The notes beneath the pieces were generated by a model, which was not told where the DNA came from, did no database searches, and worked only from the letters and a program-made list of their open reading frames with translations. Below are positions 30,925-37,721 of a stretch of DNA of 39,216 bases, piece by piece. The position numbers were made by a program, and so were the translations under genes. The DNA comes from Prochlorococcus sp. AG-363-P06 (GTDB lineage Bacteria > Cyanobacteriota > Cyanobacteriia > PCC-6307 > Cyanobiaceae), in contig QCGD01000014.1 in assembly GCA_003280025.1 (NCBI GenBank), positions 1 to 39,216 of the forward strand, in the 5' to 3' direction. How positions within the stretch are numbered: the stretch's first letter is position 1; the number at the start of each line of letters is the position of its first letter.

Positions 30925-30971
30925 TTTCGCTCACCTTTCGCACAATATAGGTATAGAAAGACCTAGTGCTC
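30925..30971 (+). repeat. T6 left arm sites
   Basis: TTTCGCTCACC at 30925 and TTTCGCACA at 30936 (11-bp period), then GACCTAGTGCTC (30960-30971), an exact 12-bp piece of tRNA-Pro that directly abuts the ATG of the recombinase. Confidence 0.7.
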
Positions 30972-32156
30972 ATGCCTAAAAAAGTTTATACAGAAGATTG
31001 GGTAAAGTCTGCCAGAGATATGTTTAGGGCTGAAATGGCTGCTGATGCTAAGTGGTATATATCTAATCAAAGAGGTTATGTAAAACTTGAAGTTAGAGAT
31101 AATGGACAATATCAATCAATAATGTTGAATTATGAATGGTCAAAGAATGAACTATTTAAAGCAGCTAGAAGAATAATAAAAATATATGAGAACTTTTATT
31201 CAGATATAGGAAAAGGATCTTTAAAGAAATCTTGTACTGTTGTTGAAACTATAAGTAGTAAAGGGAAAATAGATTTTGACGAAATATTCAAAGAATTTAG
31301 AAGGTTTTGCGTGACCGCCTCGGATAAAACATGGAATAAATCCTACGTCCCAGTACTCCATAAATGCCAAGAGCTATTAGAAAGATCGAAAGGGAAACCA
31401 TCAGGCGGTGAAGAATTAATGATATCTTGCCTTGAACAATGGGAGGAGGGAAGTAGGTCGAGACAAATTGCAAAAAGAGTTATTTATAAATTTCTTGAGT
31501 GGGCAGTTCTTAGGGCAAAGATTTCTAATATGTATGCACCTGTAAAACTAAGAGAAACTTTAAAAGTAAAAAGGGTTGGTTATGCCTTAGAAGATGAGCA
31601 AGTTCTCCAATTAATAGCTTCAGAGAAGAATCAATCTTGGCAGTTTGCTTATCAATTATTAGCTGTTTATGGATTACGTCCAGAGGAACTTAGACACCTT
31701 GTTATTAAAAAAGGAATAAACGGAAAAGAATTATGGTGCATTTATAGAAAATCTATGGGAGGAACTAAAGGACAAAAGACAGAACCTAGACAACTTGCTC
31801 CTTTATTAATTAAAGATGGAAAAGGTTTTATTGATTGGAAACTACAAGAAAGAATAGAGAAAGGAGAAGAACTTCCTTCATTGGGAGATAGTGCAGCTAA
31901 TGGATTGAGAAAACATTTAGAAAGAAATAAAAACTGGATAAGATTTAAAAAACAAGCAAAAATACAAGGCGAGTCCTTAGTTCCTTATGCCTTCCGTCAT
32001 AGATATGCAAAAGAATCACACGCATCTGGATTCCCTATAAATAATATTGCTGAGGCTATGGGTCACACTCAAGAAGTGCATCTACAAAACTATGGAAGAT
32101 TTAAACCTAGTGGAACAACTGATTTATATAGCAATAGGAATATGCAAACAGCATAA
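30972..32156 (+). CDS. tyrosine recombinase (integrase) of T6
   Basis: 394 aa, a diverged relative of the T3 enzyme with the same architecture. Catalytic residues: R236 (YGLRPEEL), Lys in the 260-269 loop, R342 in PYAFRHRY, H365 (AMGHTQ), nucleophile Y374 (QNYGRF). The first position of the HxxR box is Tyr339. The N-terminal 90 residues, expected to bind arm sites, share little with the T3 enzyme, which agrees with the different arm words of the two elements. ATG 30972 is chosen; a GTG at 30966 lies inside the core echo. A terminator of the TTGACAGTCG family follows. Confidence 0.93.
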   Translation: MPKKVYTEDWVKSARDMFRAEMAADAKWYISNQRGYVKLEVRDNGQYQSIMLNYEWSKNELFKAARRIIKIYENFYSDIGKGSLKKSCTVVETISSKGKIDFDEIFKEFRRFCVTASDKTWNKSYVPVLHKCQELLERSKGKPSGGEELMISCLEQWEEGSRSRQIAKRVIYKFLEWAVLRAKISNMYAPVKLRETLKVKRVGYALEDEQVLQLIASEKNQSWQFAYQLLAVYGLRPEELRHLVIKKGINGKELWCIYRKSMGGTKGQKTEPRQLAPLLIKDGKGFIDWKLQERIEKGEELPSLGDSAANGLRKHLERNKNWIRFKKQAKIQGESLVPYAFRHRYAKESHASGFPINNIAEAMGHTQEVHLQNYGRFKPSGTTDLYSNRNMQTA

Positions 32157-32165
32157 TTGTATTGA

Positions 32166-32208
32166 TTGACAGTCGATCTAACATGGAGGGATAAAACCCT
32201 CTTTTTTT
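32166..32208 (+). terminator. terminator, TTGACAGTCGATC family
   Basis: TTGACAGTCGATCTAACAT, then GAGGG-ATAAAA-CCCTC and nine T. Ten bp after the recombinase stop. The next gene starts inside the end of the T-run. Confidence 0.75.
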
Positions 32209-32691
32209 TTGAAAAATATAGAAAATAAATTCAGACTTATTGCTTTTGTTCCAATTGGATATATAGCTAATTTGTCTGTAATTATGCTTTTAATTTTAAT
32301 ACCTGGCTTTGTCTTCTTTGGATGGCTCGATCCTTACATCATTGATCCAGAACTCCCTGTTGAACAGCTGTTCAACATTAGTATAGAACCCCCTGTTGAA
32401 CTCCCTATATCTCAAGAAAAACTTTTCAATATTGTTTTGATATTAGAAGTGCCTTGTTCTGTTTTAGGTTATAAAGTTTCCCATCTTATTAAACCCGCCA
32501 ACTTAACAAATAAGAATTTTATAAAAATACACTTCTTAATTATTGGACTTAGTTTTGCATATCATATCGGTTTGATTGGCGGTTCAATTTCAAATTTAAA
32601 TCCTTTTATCTCTTTTCTTATCGAAGTTGGTGTTTTTACTTTAATGATTAAAGATCGTAGATTTAATTTATTTAATATGGGTGATAAATGA
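32209..32691 (+). CDS. membrane protein, 160 aa
   Basis: TTG start at the end of the terminator T-run. Three to four hydrophobic segments (about 10-35, 62-80, 100-120, 130-145). No family recognised. A segment near 45-70 contains a duplicated ELPVEQLFNIS / ELPISQEKLFNI. Because the start lies directly after a terminator, expression must come from read-through or a promoter within the hairpin region. The stop TGA overlaps an ATGAAACGC seam. Confidence 0.5.
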   Translation: MKNIENKFRLIAFVPIGYIANLSVIMLLILIPGFVFFGWLDPYIIDPELPVEQLFNISIEPPVELPISQEKLFNIVLILEVPCSVLGYKVSHLIKPANLTNKNFIKIHFLIIGLSFAYHIGLIGGSISNLNPFISFLIEVGVFTLMIKDRRFNLFNMGDK

Positions 32692-32723
32692 AACGCTTAC
32701 TACTCCCACTAATAGTTTATTGA
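32688..32723 (+). pseudogene. truncated signal-peptide start (MKRLLLPLIVY)
   Basis: Third copy of the ATGAAACGCTTACTACTCCC seam, ATG overlapping the previous TGA, closed by a stop after 11 residues and 1 bp before the next start. Confidence 0.6.
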
Positions 32724-32724
32724 A

Positions 32725-33396
32725 ATGCTCGGAATTTTAATTTTTATTCTTATTGTATATTTGTTTTCTTTTCTTTTTTTTCCGATTATTGAGTTTATAA
32801 GTAAACAAGAAATGATTGAGGAAGATAGATTTAGGGATTTTGATAATAAAAACGAAAGAGAACTAGGAGATCGTTTTTCTGAATTTTTGAGAAAATCTTG
32901 CTTTTTAAAGGAGTTTTGGGGGAGATCCTTTGACTTTACTGGAAAAACAAGTAGAAGAAGATTTTGGCTAACTGTTTTACAAGTTTCTATTGTTTATATT
33001 TTTCTTATTGGGATACCAATTTTTATCTATGTTTTTGCTTCTATAAATAATTCCTCCTTAAATGTATATGAAATTGAATCATTAACTAGCAATATTTCTT
33101 TCATATCTTGGTTTGGTGCAATAATAAATTTCGTTCCTGGCATTTCTCTTCAGATTCGTCGTTTAAATGATATTGGTAAAGAGCCTGCTTGGGTTTTATT
33201 ATCTTTTGTACCCTTTCTCTCTCTAATATTAATATTCTGGTATGCAAAACCTTCTTTAAAAAACGTAGTAGATAAAAAATTAGATAAAAATTTATCGAAT
33301 GCAGATGAACTTAAAAAATATGCTGATCTAAGAGATCAAGGCATAATAACTGAAGAAGAATTTCAAGCTAAAAAGAAAAAGTTATTGGACTTATGA
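32725..33396 (+). CDS. DUF805 membrane protein with C-terminal SHOCT motif
   Basis: 223 aa. One N-terminal helix (1-22), then the DUF805 signature FTGKTSRRRFWLTVL with three further helices, ISLQIRRLNDIGKEPAWVLL, and WYAKPS. The C-terminal 30 residues (ELKKYADLRDQGIITEEEF, then KKKKLLDL) are a SHOCT motif, a short helical oligomerisation or recruitment element. DUF805 proteins are inner-membrane proteins of unknown function. Stop TGA overlaps another ATGAAACGC seam at 33393. Confidence 0.8.
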   Translation: MLGILIFILIVYLFSFLFFPIIEFISKQEMIEEDRFRDFDNKNERELGDRFSEFLRKSCFLKEFWGRSFDFTGKTSRRRFWLTVLQVSIVYIFLIGIPIFIYVFASINNSSLNVYEIESLTSNISFISWFGAIINFVPGISLQIRRLNDIGKEPAWVLLSFVPFLSLILIFWYAKPSLKNVVDKKLDKNLSNADELKKYADLRDQGIITEEEFQAKKKKLLDL

Positions 33397-33509
33397 AACG
33401 CTTACTACTTGCACCGCTTTTATTATGTTTAATACCTTCAGCTTTAATTTTTTGTGATATAAGTTTTTACTCTTTTTTCAAATTGTTCTTCAGTAAATTC
33501 ATCTTGTAG
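33393..33509 (+). pseudogene. stranded signal peptide (MKRLLLAPLLLCLIPSA)
   Basis: ATGAAACGCTTACTACTTGC opens a credible lipoprotein-like signal, but after about 17 codons the frame runs into the antisense 3' end of the 33444-34238 gene and stops at 33509. It is the longest of the orphan MKRLL starts. Confidence 0.55.
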
Positions 33510-34238
33510 ATTATTCAATTCGGATAAAGCCTCTCTTAAACCCTCAATATTTGCCTTAAAGGTACCCATTTCAGAATATCCATCATTATCTTTCATTGTT
33601 AAATCTATGCTTGTTGGATTGTATTTCATCCAAGCAGTGGCAAAACCCTCGACTAAATCCTCTTTCTCTGCAACCTCTGATTCGAAAAATAATTGTTCAT
33701 CATTCTTATCTTCCTTAATAAGTTCTAGAAGTATAGAAAGTTCTTCATTAGAAATATTTGGCAAATCCATTTTTTGATTATCAAGATTATATTTAGATTC
33801 CAAGAATTCCATAGTTTCATTAGTCATAACTTCCAATATGGCTTTATAAGACTCATTAATGGTGAAATTAATTTCCTCGTCACTACTTTTGATCCCAACT
33901 TCTACACTTATTGGTATCTTTTTCTCTAAAGCTCTACATAAGAATTCTTTTACACGATTGGTACTAAAACTATTTGAGAAATCTAGAACCAACCAAGCAT
34001 ATAGACTATAATTATCAAAAATACCAACAGACTCCCAAGATACATTTACTAGGTTTAATTCTTCATCAGTAGGTATAAATATATAATCATTGCCATCATC
34101 CTTCATACATAGTTTTTTCACATATGTTTCGCATTCAGAAGGAGAAACCTTTTCGGAATTGATTTCTACGCACCCATCATTAAGATCGAAATCAATCAAA
34201 TATTTGTTTGCTACTATTTCGTTTTCATTCAAGTTCAT
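33444..34238 (-). CDS. acidic hypothetical protein, 264 aa
   Basis: Soluble, strongly acidic, no export signal. The opening NKYLIDFDLNDG and the strand-rich part around 75-115 (YSLYAWLVLDFSNSFSTNRV, then IPISVEVG) recall the N-terminal domain of the DUF4116 proteins, but the similarity is weak. The middle is helical (about 140-205) and the C-terminus returns to strands and a helix (GLREALSELNNLQDEFTEEQ). Cargo of T6, transcribed toward the recombinase. Confidence 0.6.
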   Translation of the reverse strand: MNLNENEIVANKYLIDFDLNDGCVEINSEKVSPSECETYVKKLCMKDDGNDYIFIPTDEELNLVNVSWESVGIFDNYSLYAWLVLDFSNSFSTNRVKEFLCRALEKKIPISVEVGIKSSDEEINFTINESYKAILEVMTNETMEFLESKYNLDNQKMDLPNISNEELSILLELIKEDKNDEQLFFESEVAEKEDLVEGFATAWMKYNPTSIDLTMKDNDGYSEMGTFKANIEGLREALSELNNLQDEFTEEQFEKRVKTYITKN

Positions 34239-34493
34239 GTTATCTAATTGATATTGTCCTTAAATCTAACAGAAATTAATTGTTCTCTGATGACCTCTAA
34301 GAGATAGACATAGGTTCTTTGTAGGCAATTCAATGTGGGTCGTCCGAAGGCTCGTAAAAAATCTAGCGTGGGGCAATAATCAATACTACCTTTTTTATAC
34401 TTGAGAGGTCGAAAATGTACTTCTAAGAAATCGACTTAGTTGCTATCAGTATATAGTCAACTTCTTTGGACTTCAATAGATTCTTCTAAACTT

Positions 34494-34562
34494 GAGCGAA
34501 AACAAGCCCTTATTAGACTTTCTGTCCATTTGAGTGATTTTTCTTTCGCTCCCCTTTCGCTC
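34494..34562 (+). repeat. T6 right arm sites
   Basis: Inverted GAGCGAAA (34494) and direct TTTCGCTC at 34544 and 34555 (11-bp period), 31 bp from the 3' end of the intact tRNA. Same word as at 30925. Confidence 0.72.
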
Positions 34563-34592
34563 TGTAATATTTCTCATTCGCTAAAAAACCAG

Positions 34593-34666
34593 TCGGGGCG
34601 ACAGGATTCGAACCTGCGACCTAGTGCTCCCAAAGCACCCGCGCTACCAAGCTGCGCCACGCCCCG
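34593..34666 (-). tRNA. tRNA-Pro(TGG)
   Basis: 74 nt, CCA not encoded. Acceptor stem CGGGGCG / CGCCCCG, discriminator A; D arm GCGC-AGCTTGGTA-GCGC; anticodon arm GGTGC-TTTGGGA-GCACT with anticodon TGG; variable loop AGGTC; T arm GCAGG-TTCGAAT-CCTGT. All stems pair. It is the integration target of the whole island; only the 3' half beyond the anticodon is duplicated in the elements. A T-run directly downstream can serve as its terminator. Confidence 0.97.
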
Positions 34667-34980
34667 CTTATAAGATCTTAGTTCATAAAAGACATCTATA
34701 AAAGACCAAATTGATAAATATTTTATAAAAAATCACTTTTTTTCTAGAAAATGATTTTTGTCACTATTTTTTCAAAATTAAAAAAGTAATTTTTTGCAAT
34801 TAGTCTAGCTTGAAAAAAAAATACATAGCTCCAGTGACTGTAAGAATGGAAGAATTCCCCATACTTTTTAGTCATGACATACAATTGTATTAATTTACTC
34901 TTTTTTATTAATTTTTTGATATCTATTAATTAGTAGTATTATTGAAAAAATAATTTATCAAAAATTAAGAGATTTATGAA
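34667..34980. other. spacer right of tRNA-Pro
   Basis: AT-rich with no gene. It must hold the tRNA promoter (minus strand) and that of the 34981 gene (plus strand). No box stands out with confidence. Confidence 0.3.
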
Positions 34981-36666
34981 ATGAAGTTTGCATTTTATTT
35001 TTTCATAATTGCGCAAATTTTAAACTTTCTGGGTGTATCTGCGGAAAAAGTTACAAAAGATTCTTCTGAATTTAATCCAATTAATTGGGAAAAGGTACGC
35101 GAAAATGAGGAAAAACCTTTTAAAAAGATTTTTAGGAAATCGTACAAGGACGATAAAAGTTATTTTGAAAAAACAAATTTAATAAATAAATCAAAGAAGA
35201 ATCATTATAAATCTCAAGAGCAGCCTTCAACTTGGCGAAATCGCACCTTAAGGTTTTCCTTTGAGGAAATTGATATGCCAGATGCTGGCGAACAGATGGG
35301 TTTGTACAGTATAGGGGCTTACGATCAACTAAACCCTTGGCTTTACGGCGGTATTACTCTTTACGGTGCCGCGACCGGCGCCCGGGGAGGGTTCTTTACT
35401 GGTGGCTATACCTTGGGCGTGGAACGTCAGTTATTCGATAACTTGATTTTCGATGCAGGAGGCTATGTGGGTGCCGGGGGCGGGGGTGCCGCGGCGCAAG
35501 GAGGAGGTTTGATGATCCGCCCCCATGTAGGTCTCAAGTACGACTTTAGCTGGAGCGAACTGGGTCTGAAATATACCTACGTAGACTTCCCAAACGGAGA
35601 TATTTCAAGCGATGCAATTGCGCTTTCACTAGATATTCCCTTCAGTTCATTGACACTCAATTTGGAAGATGATGGACTGACTGCGGCTGATTACTTTGGA
35701 GTTGATTGGCGCAATGTCAGCCGCCACCGATCACACCTAGCCGCCCGCGTTCGTGCGTATTCACCGGCCAGCGACAGCAAAACCACCTCCGGTGGCTCGC
35801 TTAATAATTCTTTGGGGCTGATCGGCGTAGAGTACTCTTACTTTCTCGATGAAAACTGGTTCGCCACCTTTGAGACTGCTGGTGCCATATCAGGTGGTGT
35901 AGGAGGATATGCCGAACTTTTAGCCGGGATAGGCTATCGCTTCCCTCTAACCAAAGACGATCGTCTGGGCCTACTACCTTCTCTAACCATCGGCGGCGCA
36001 GGTGGCGGGGCGGTCGAAACCGGCGGAGGATTTGTAGCCCGAGCAAATCTAGGTTTGGAATACAGACTTTCTCCTGATCTAAGTCTAATTATGGACAGCG
36101 GTTATCTTGCCGCTCCAGATGGCAATTTTGAAACTCCATATGTAGGCTTCAATTTGGCATACGTAATGGAAACCTTTGCTCAGGATCAAAAAGGAGATCC
36201 TTTAACGGAATCAGAACTTATACAAACTAACAAATGGCGATTTCGCCCATCGCACCAATGGTATTTTGATGCGCAGCGGAGGAGAAGCTCTTCACGCGAT
36301 ATGCAACTTATGGGAGGCAAAATTGACTGGATGGGAGGAGATTGGTGGTACCTTACAGGACAAGGATTAAGCGCGTATGCAGGAGGAGCCGGTGGCTATT
36401 CAGAGGGACACTGGGGAGTTGGTGTTATTGGCCCAAGATGGAAGAACTGGACACTCTATGGTGAAATGCTCATAGGTGCCGGAGGGGGAGGAGGTGTTGA
36501 TAGCGGGAGCGCCTTATTGTACAAACCAAGTGTTGGGTTAGAGTACAACCTCAATAAGGAATTTAGCCTTCAAACTGGCATAGGGAAAGTGATTTCTAAA
36601 GAAGGGAATCTTGATTCCAATACCTTGGATGTAAGTCTGGTTTGGCGTTTTGGGACCCCAAAATAA
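34981..36666 (+). CDS. glycine-rich outer-membrane beta-barrel protein, GC-rich
   Basis: 561 aa. Signal peptide of about 21 residues (ILNFLGVSA) and an AT-rich, Lys-rich linker to about residue 90, then a beta-strand protein with at least three related blocks: GGITLYGAATGARGGFFTGG and GGYVGAGGGGAAAQGGG; TAGAISGGVGGYAELLAGIG and GGAGGGAVETGGG; GLSAYAGGAGGYSEG and GAGGGGGVDSGS. The last residue pattern (VSLVWRFGTPK) fits a barrel end. The DNA from about 35250 to 36200 is far more GC-rich than anything else here (43 of 60 bases G or C at 35461-35520), pointing to transfer of the barrel part. Function unknown. Confidence 0.75.
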   Translation: MKFAFYFFIIAQILNFLGVSAEKVTKDSSEFNPINWEKVRENEEKPFKKIFRKSYKDDKSYFEKTNLINKSKKNHYKSQEQPSTWRNRTLRFSFEEIDMPDAGEQMGLYSIGAYDQLNPWLYGGITLYGAATGARGGFFTGGYTLGVERQLFDNLIFDAGGYVGAGGGGAAAQGGGLMIRPHVGLKYDFSWSELGLKYTYVDFPNGDISSDAIALSLDIPFSSLTLNLEDDGLTAADYFGVDWRNVSRHRSHLAARVRAYSPASDSKTTSGGSLNNSLGLIGVEYSYFLDENWFATFETAGAISGGVGGYAELLAGIGYRFPLTKDDRLGLLPSLTIGGAGGGAVETGGGFVARANLGLEYRLSPDLSLIMDSGYLAAPDGNFETPYVGFNLAYVMETFAQDQKGDPLTESELIQTNKWRFRPSHQWYFDAQRRRSSSRDMQLMGGKIDWMGGDWWYLTGQGLSAYAGGAGGYSEGHWGVGVIGPRWKNWTLYGEMLIGAGGGGGVDSGSALLYKPSVGLEYNLNKEFSLQTGIGKVISKEGNLDSNTLDVSLVWRFGTPK

Positions 36667-37056
36667 AGTTCCAAACTTTGAGTTAGCTTTGAAATAAAGT
36701 TGGAACAATATAGCCAACGTAGCTCGATTAGTTTTCTTATAATTAAGTATTCCTTCGCACACGCGCTACTAAACTTTGTCGCTTTTTCTGGCTTTATAGC
36801 TTGTCATAAAAGTAAGAAAACTAGTTATTGAAATCAGCCTTTCTTGTAAAAAGGGATGCTCCAAAGCAAACGTGTTACCAAGCTCTTAGCTGACTAAAGA
36901 CCTTAAAAAGACTTAATCACAAAATGTCTAAAAGATTTTAATGAGTTTTAAATTAGATCAATAAAATATATACATTTGGAATTAAATAATTTCTCGAACA
37001 TTTAATGTGGAATTTTGAGTATTTTTTAACATATTTTTTGAATTAACCAGTTTTGA
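36667..37056. other. non-coding stretch with tRNA-like remnants
   Basis: ATGCTCCAAAGCA-ACGTGTTACCAAGCT at about 36849-36877 resembles the 5' half of tRNA-Pro on the minus strand (anticodon loop to D arm), with one deletion and several changes. CACGCGCTACTAAAC at about 36760 resembles the D arm again. These would be remains of a second tRNA copy. No other gene in the stretch. Confidence 0.4.
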
Positions 37057-37161
37057 TTAGATCAATCCTATATATCCAAAAGTAAATCCTACGAATAAAA
37101 AAAATGTAAACTCTAGTAAATCCCTTGGTAAAGAATTCACTATTAAATTGAATTGAGTCAT
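37057..37161 (-). CDS. small membrane peptide, 34 aa
   Basis: MTQFNLIVNSLPRDLLEFTF followed by FLFVGFTFGYIGLI. One hydrophobic segment after a short polar N-terminus. The upstream sequence CTGAGGAGCACAAGGTAAA offers a strong ribosome site (GAGGAG, AAGG), which supports translation. Family not recognised. Confidence 0.5.
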   Translation of the reverse strand: MTQFNLIVNSLPRDLLEFTFFLFVGFTFGYIGLI

Positions 37162-37378
37162 TTTACCTTGTGCTCCTCAGGTTAATTAATTTCAGAAGAA
37201 TATAACTAATAATTTTTTTTGTTGAGGTTAAAACTTGCTTTTTTTTCTTTTTTCTAAAGAATTGAAGAAAATCTAAAATTTAAGATTAATTTCTATAAAA
37301 TTATTAATTATAAATATATTGAGTTGATTTTTTTTAATGCTATATTCCTGTAAAGGGTTTTCATACTAAGAAATACAA

Positions 37379-37546
37379 ATGGACTATAAAAAGAAATCTC
37401 TGAAAAAATTGAATCGTAATGAAAGTTACGAAGAAATTGATACTAGATTAGCTTCTGGATGGTATGTGGACACTTTAGGAGGTAATAAGCGAAAGAAATA
37501 TAAGACTAAGGAGGTATCCTTCAAAATTGCTAAAAAGGTAGATTGA
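37379..37546 (+). CDS. small basic protein, 55 aa
   Basis: MDYKKKSLKKLNRNESYEEI then DTRLASGWYVDTLGGNKRKK and a Lys-rich end (KTKEVSFKIAKKVD). Very basic (Lys/Arg over a quarter of residues), so nucleic-acid or membrane-surface binding is possible. ATG start, plausible codon use, no overlapping gene. Not recognised. Confidence 0.55.
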   Translation: MDYKKKSLKKLNRNESYEEIDTRLASGWYVDTLGGNKRKKYKTKEVSFKIAKKVD

Positions 37547-37721
37547 TCTTTTTAAAAATTTTAAAATGAAAACTAATTTATAAATTAATTAAATTAGAAA
37601 ATTTAATTGTACAGGTTAAAAAACTGGTACAAGAAGCATAAATGTATCAATCAATACTTGATTTTTTATCAATTAATACATTATATTTAATGTGTACTTA
37701 AAATTTCGTGTGAGGAAATTT

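Larger units (their letters stand above)
30823..34638. mobile_element. T6: 3.8-kb tRNA-proximal element with recombinase
   Basis: From the crossover side of the 30777 copy to the anticodon arm of the intact tRNA. TTTCGCTC pairs (11-bp period) at both ends (30925 and 34544). It encodes a tyrosine recombinase, two membrane proteins and a hypothetical protein. As the element next to the intact tRNA, it is probably the most recent insertion. Confidence 0.75.

Noticed and set aside
34440-34673. 77-aa plus-strand ORF across the tRNA-Pro gene
   Set aside because: It is a translation of the antisense of the tRNA (RQDSNLRPSAPKAPALPSCAT), a well-known spurious protein; the tRNA explains the sequence fully.
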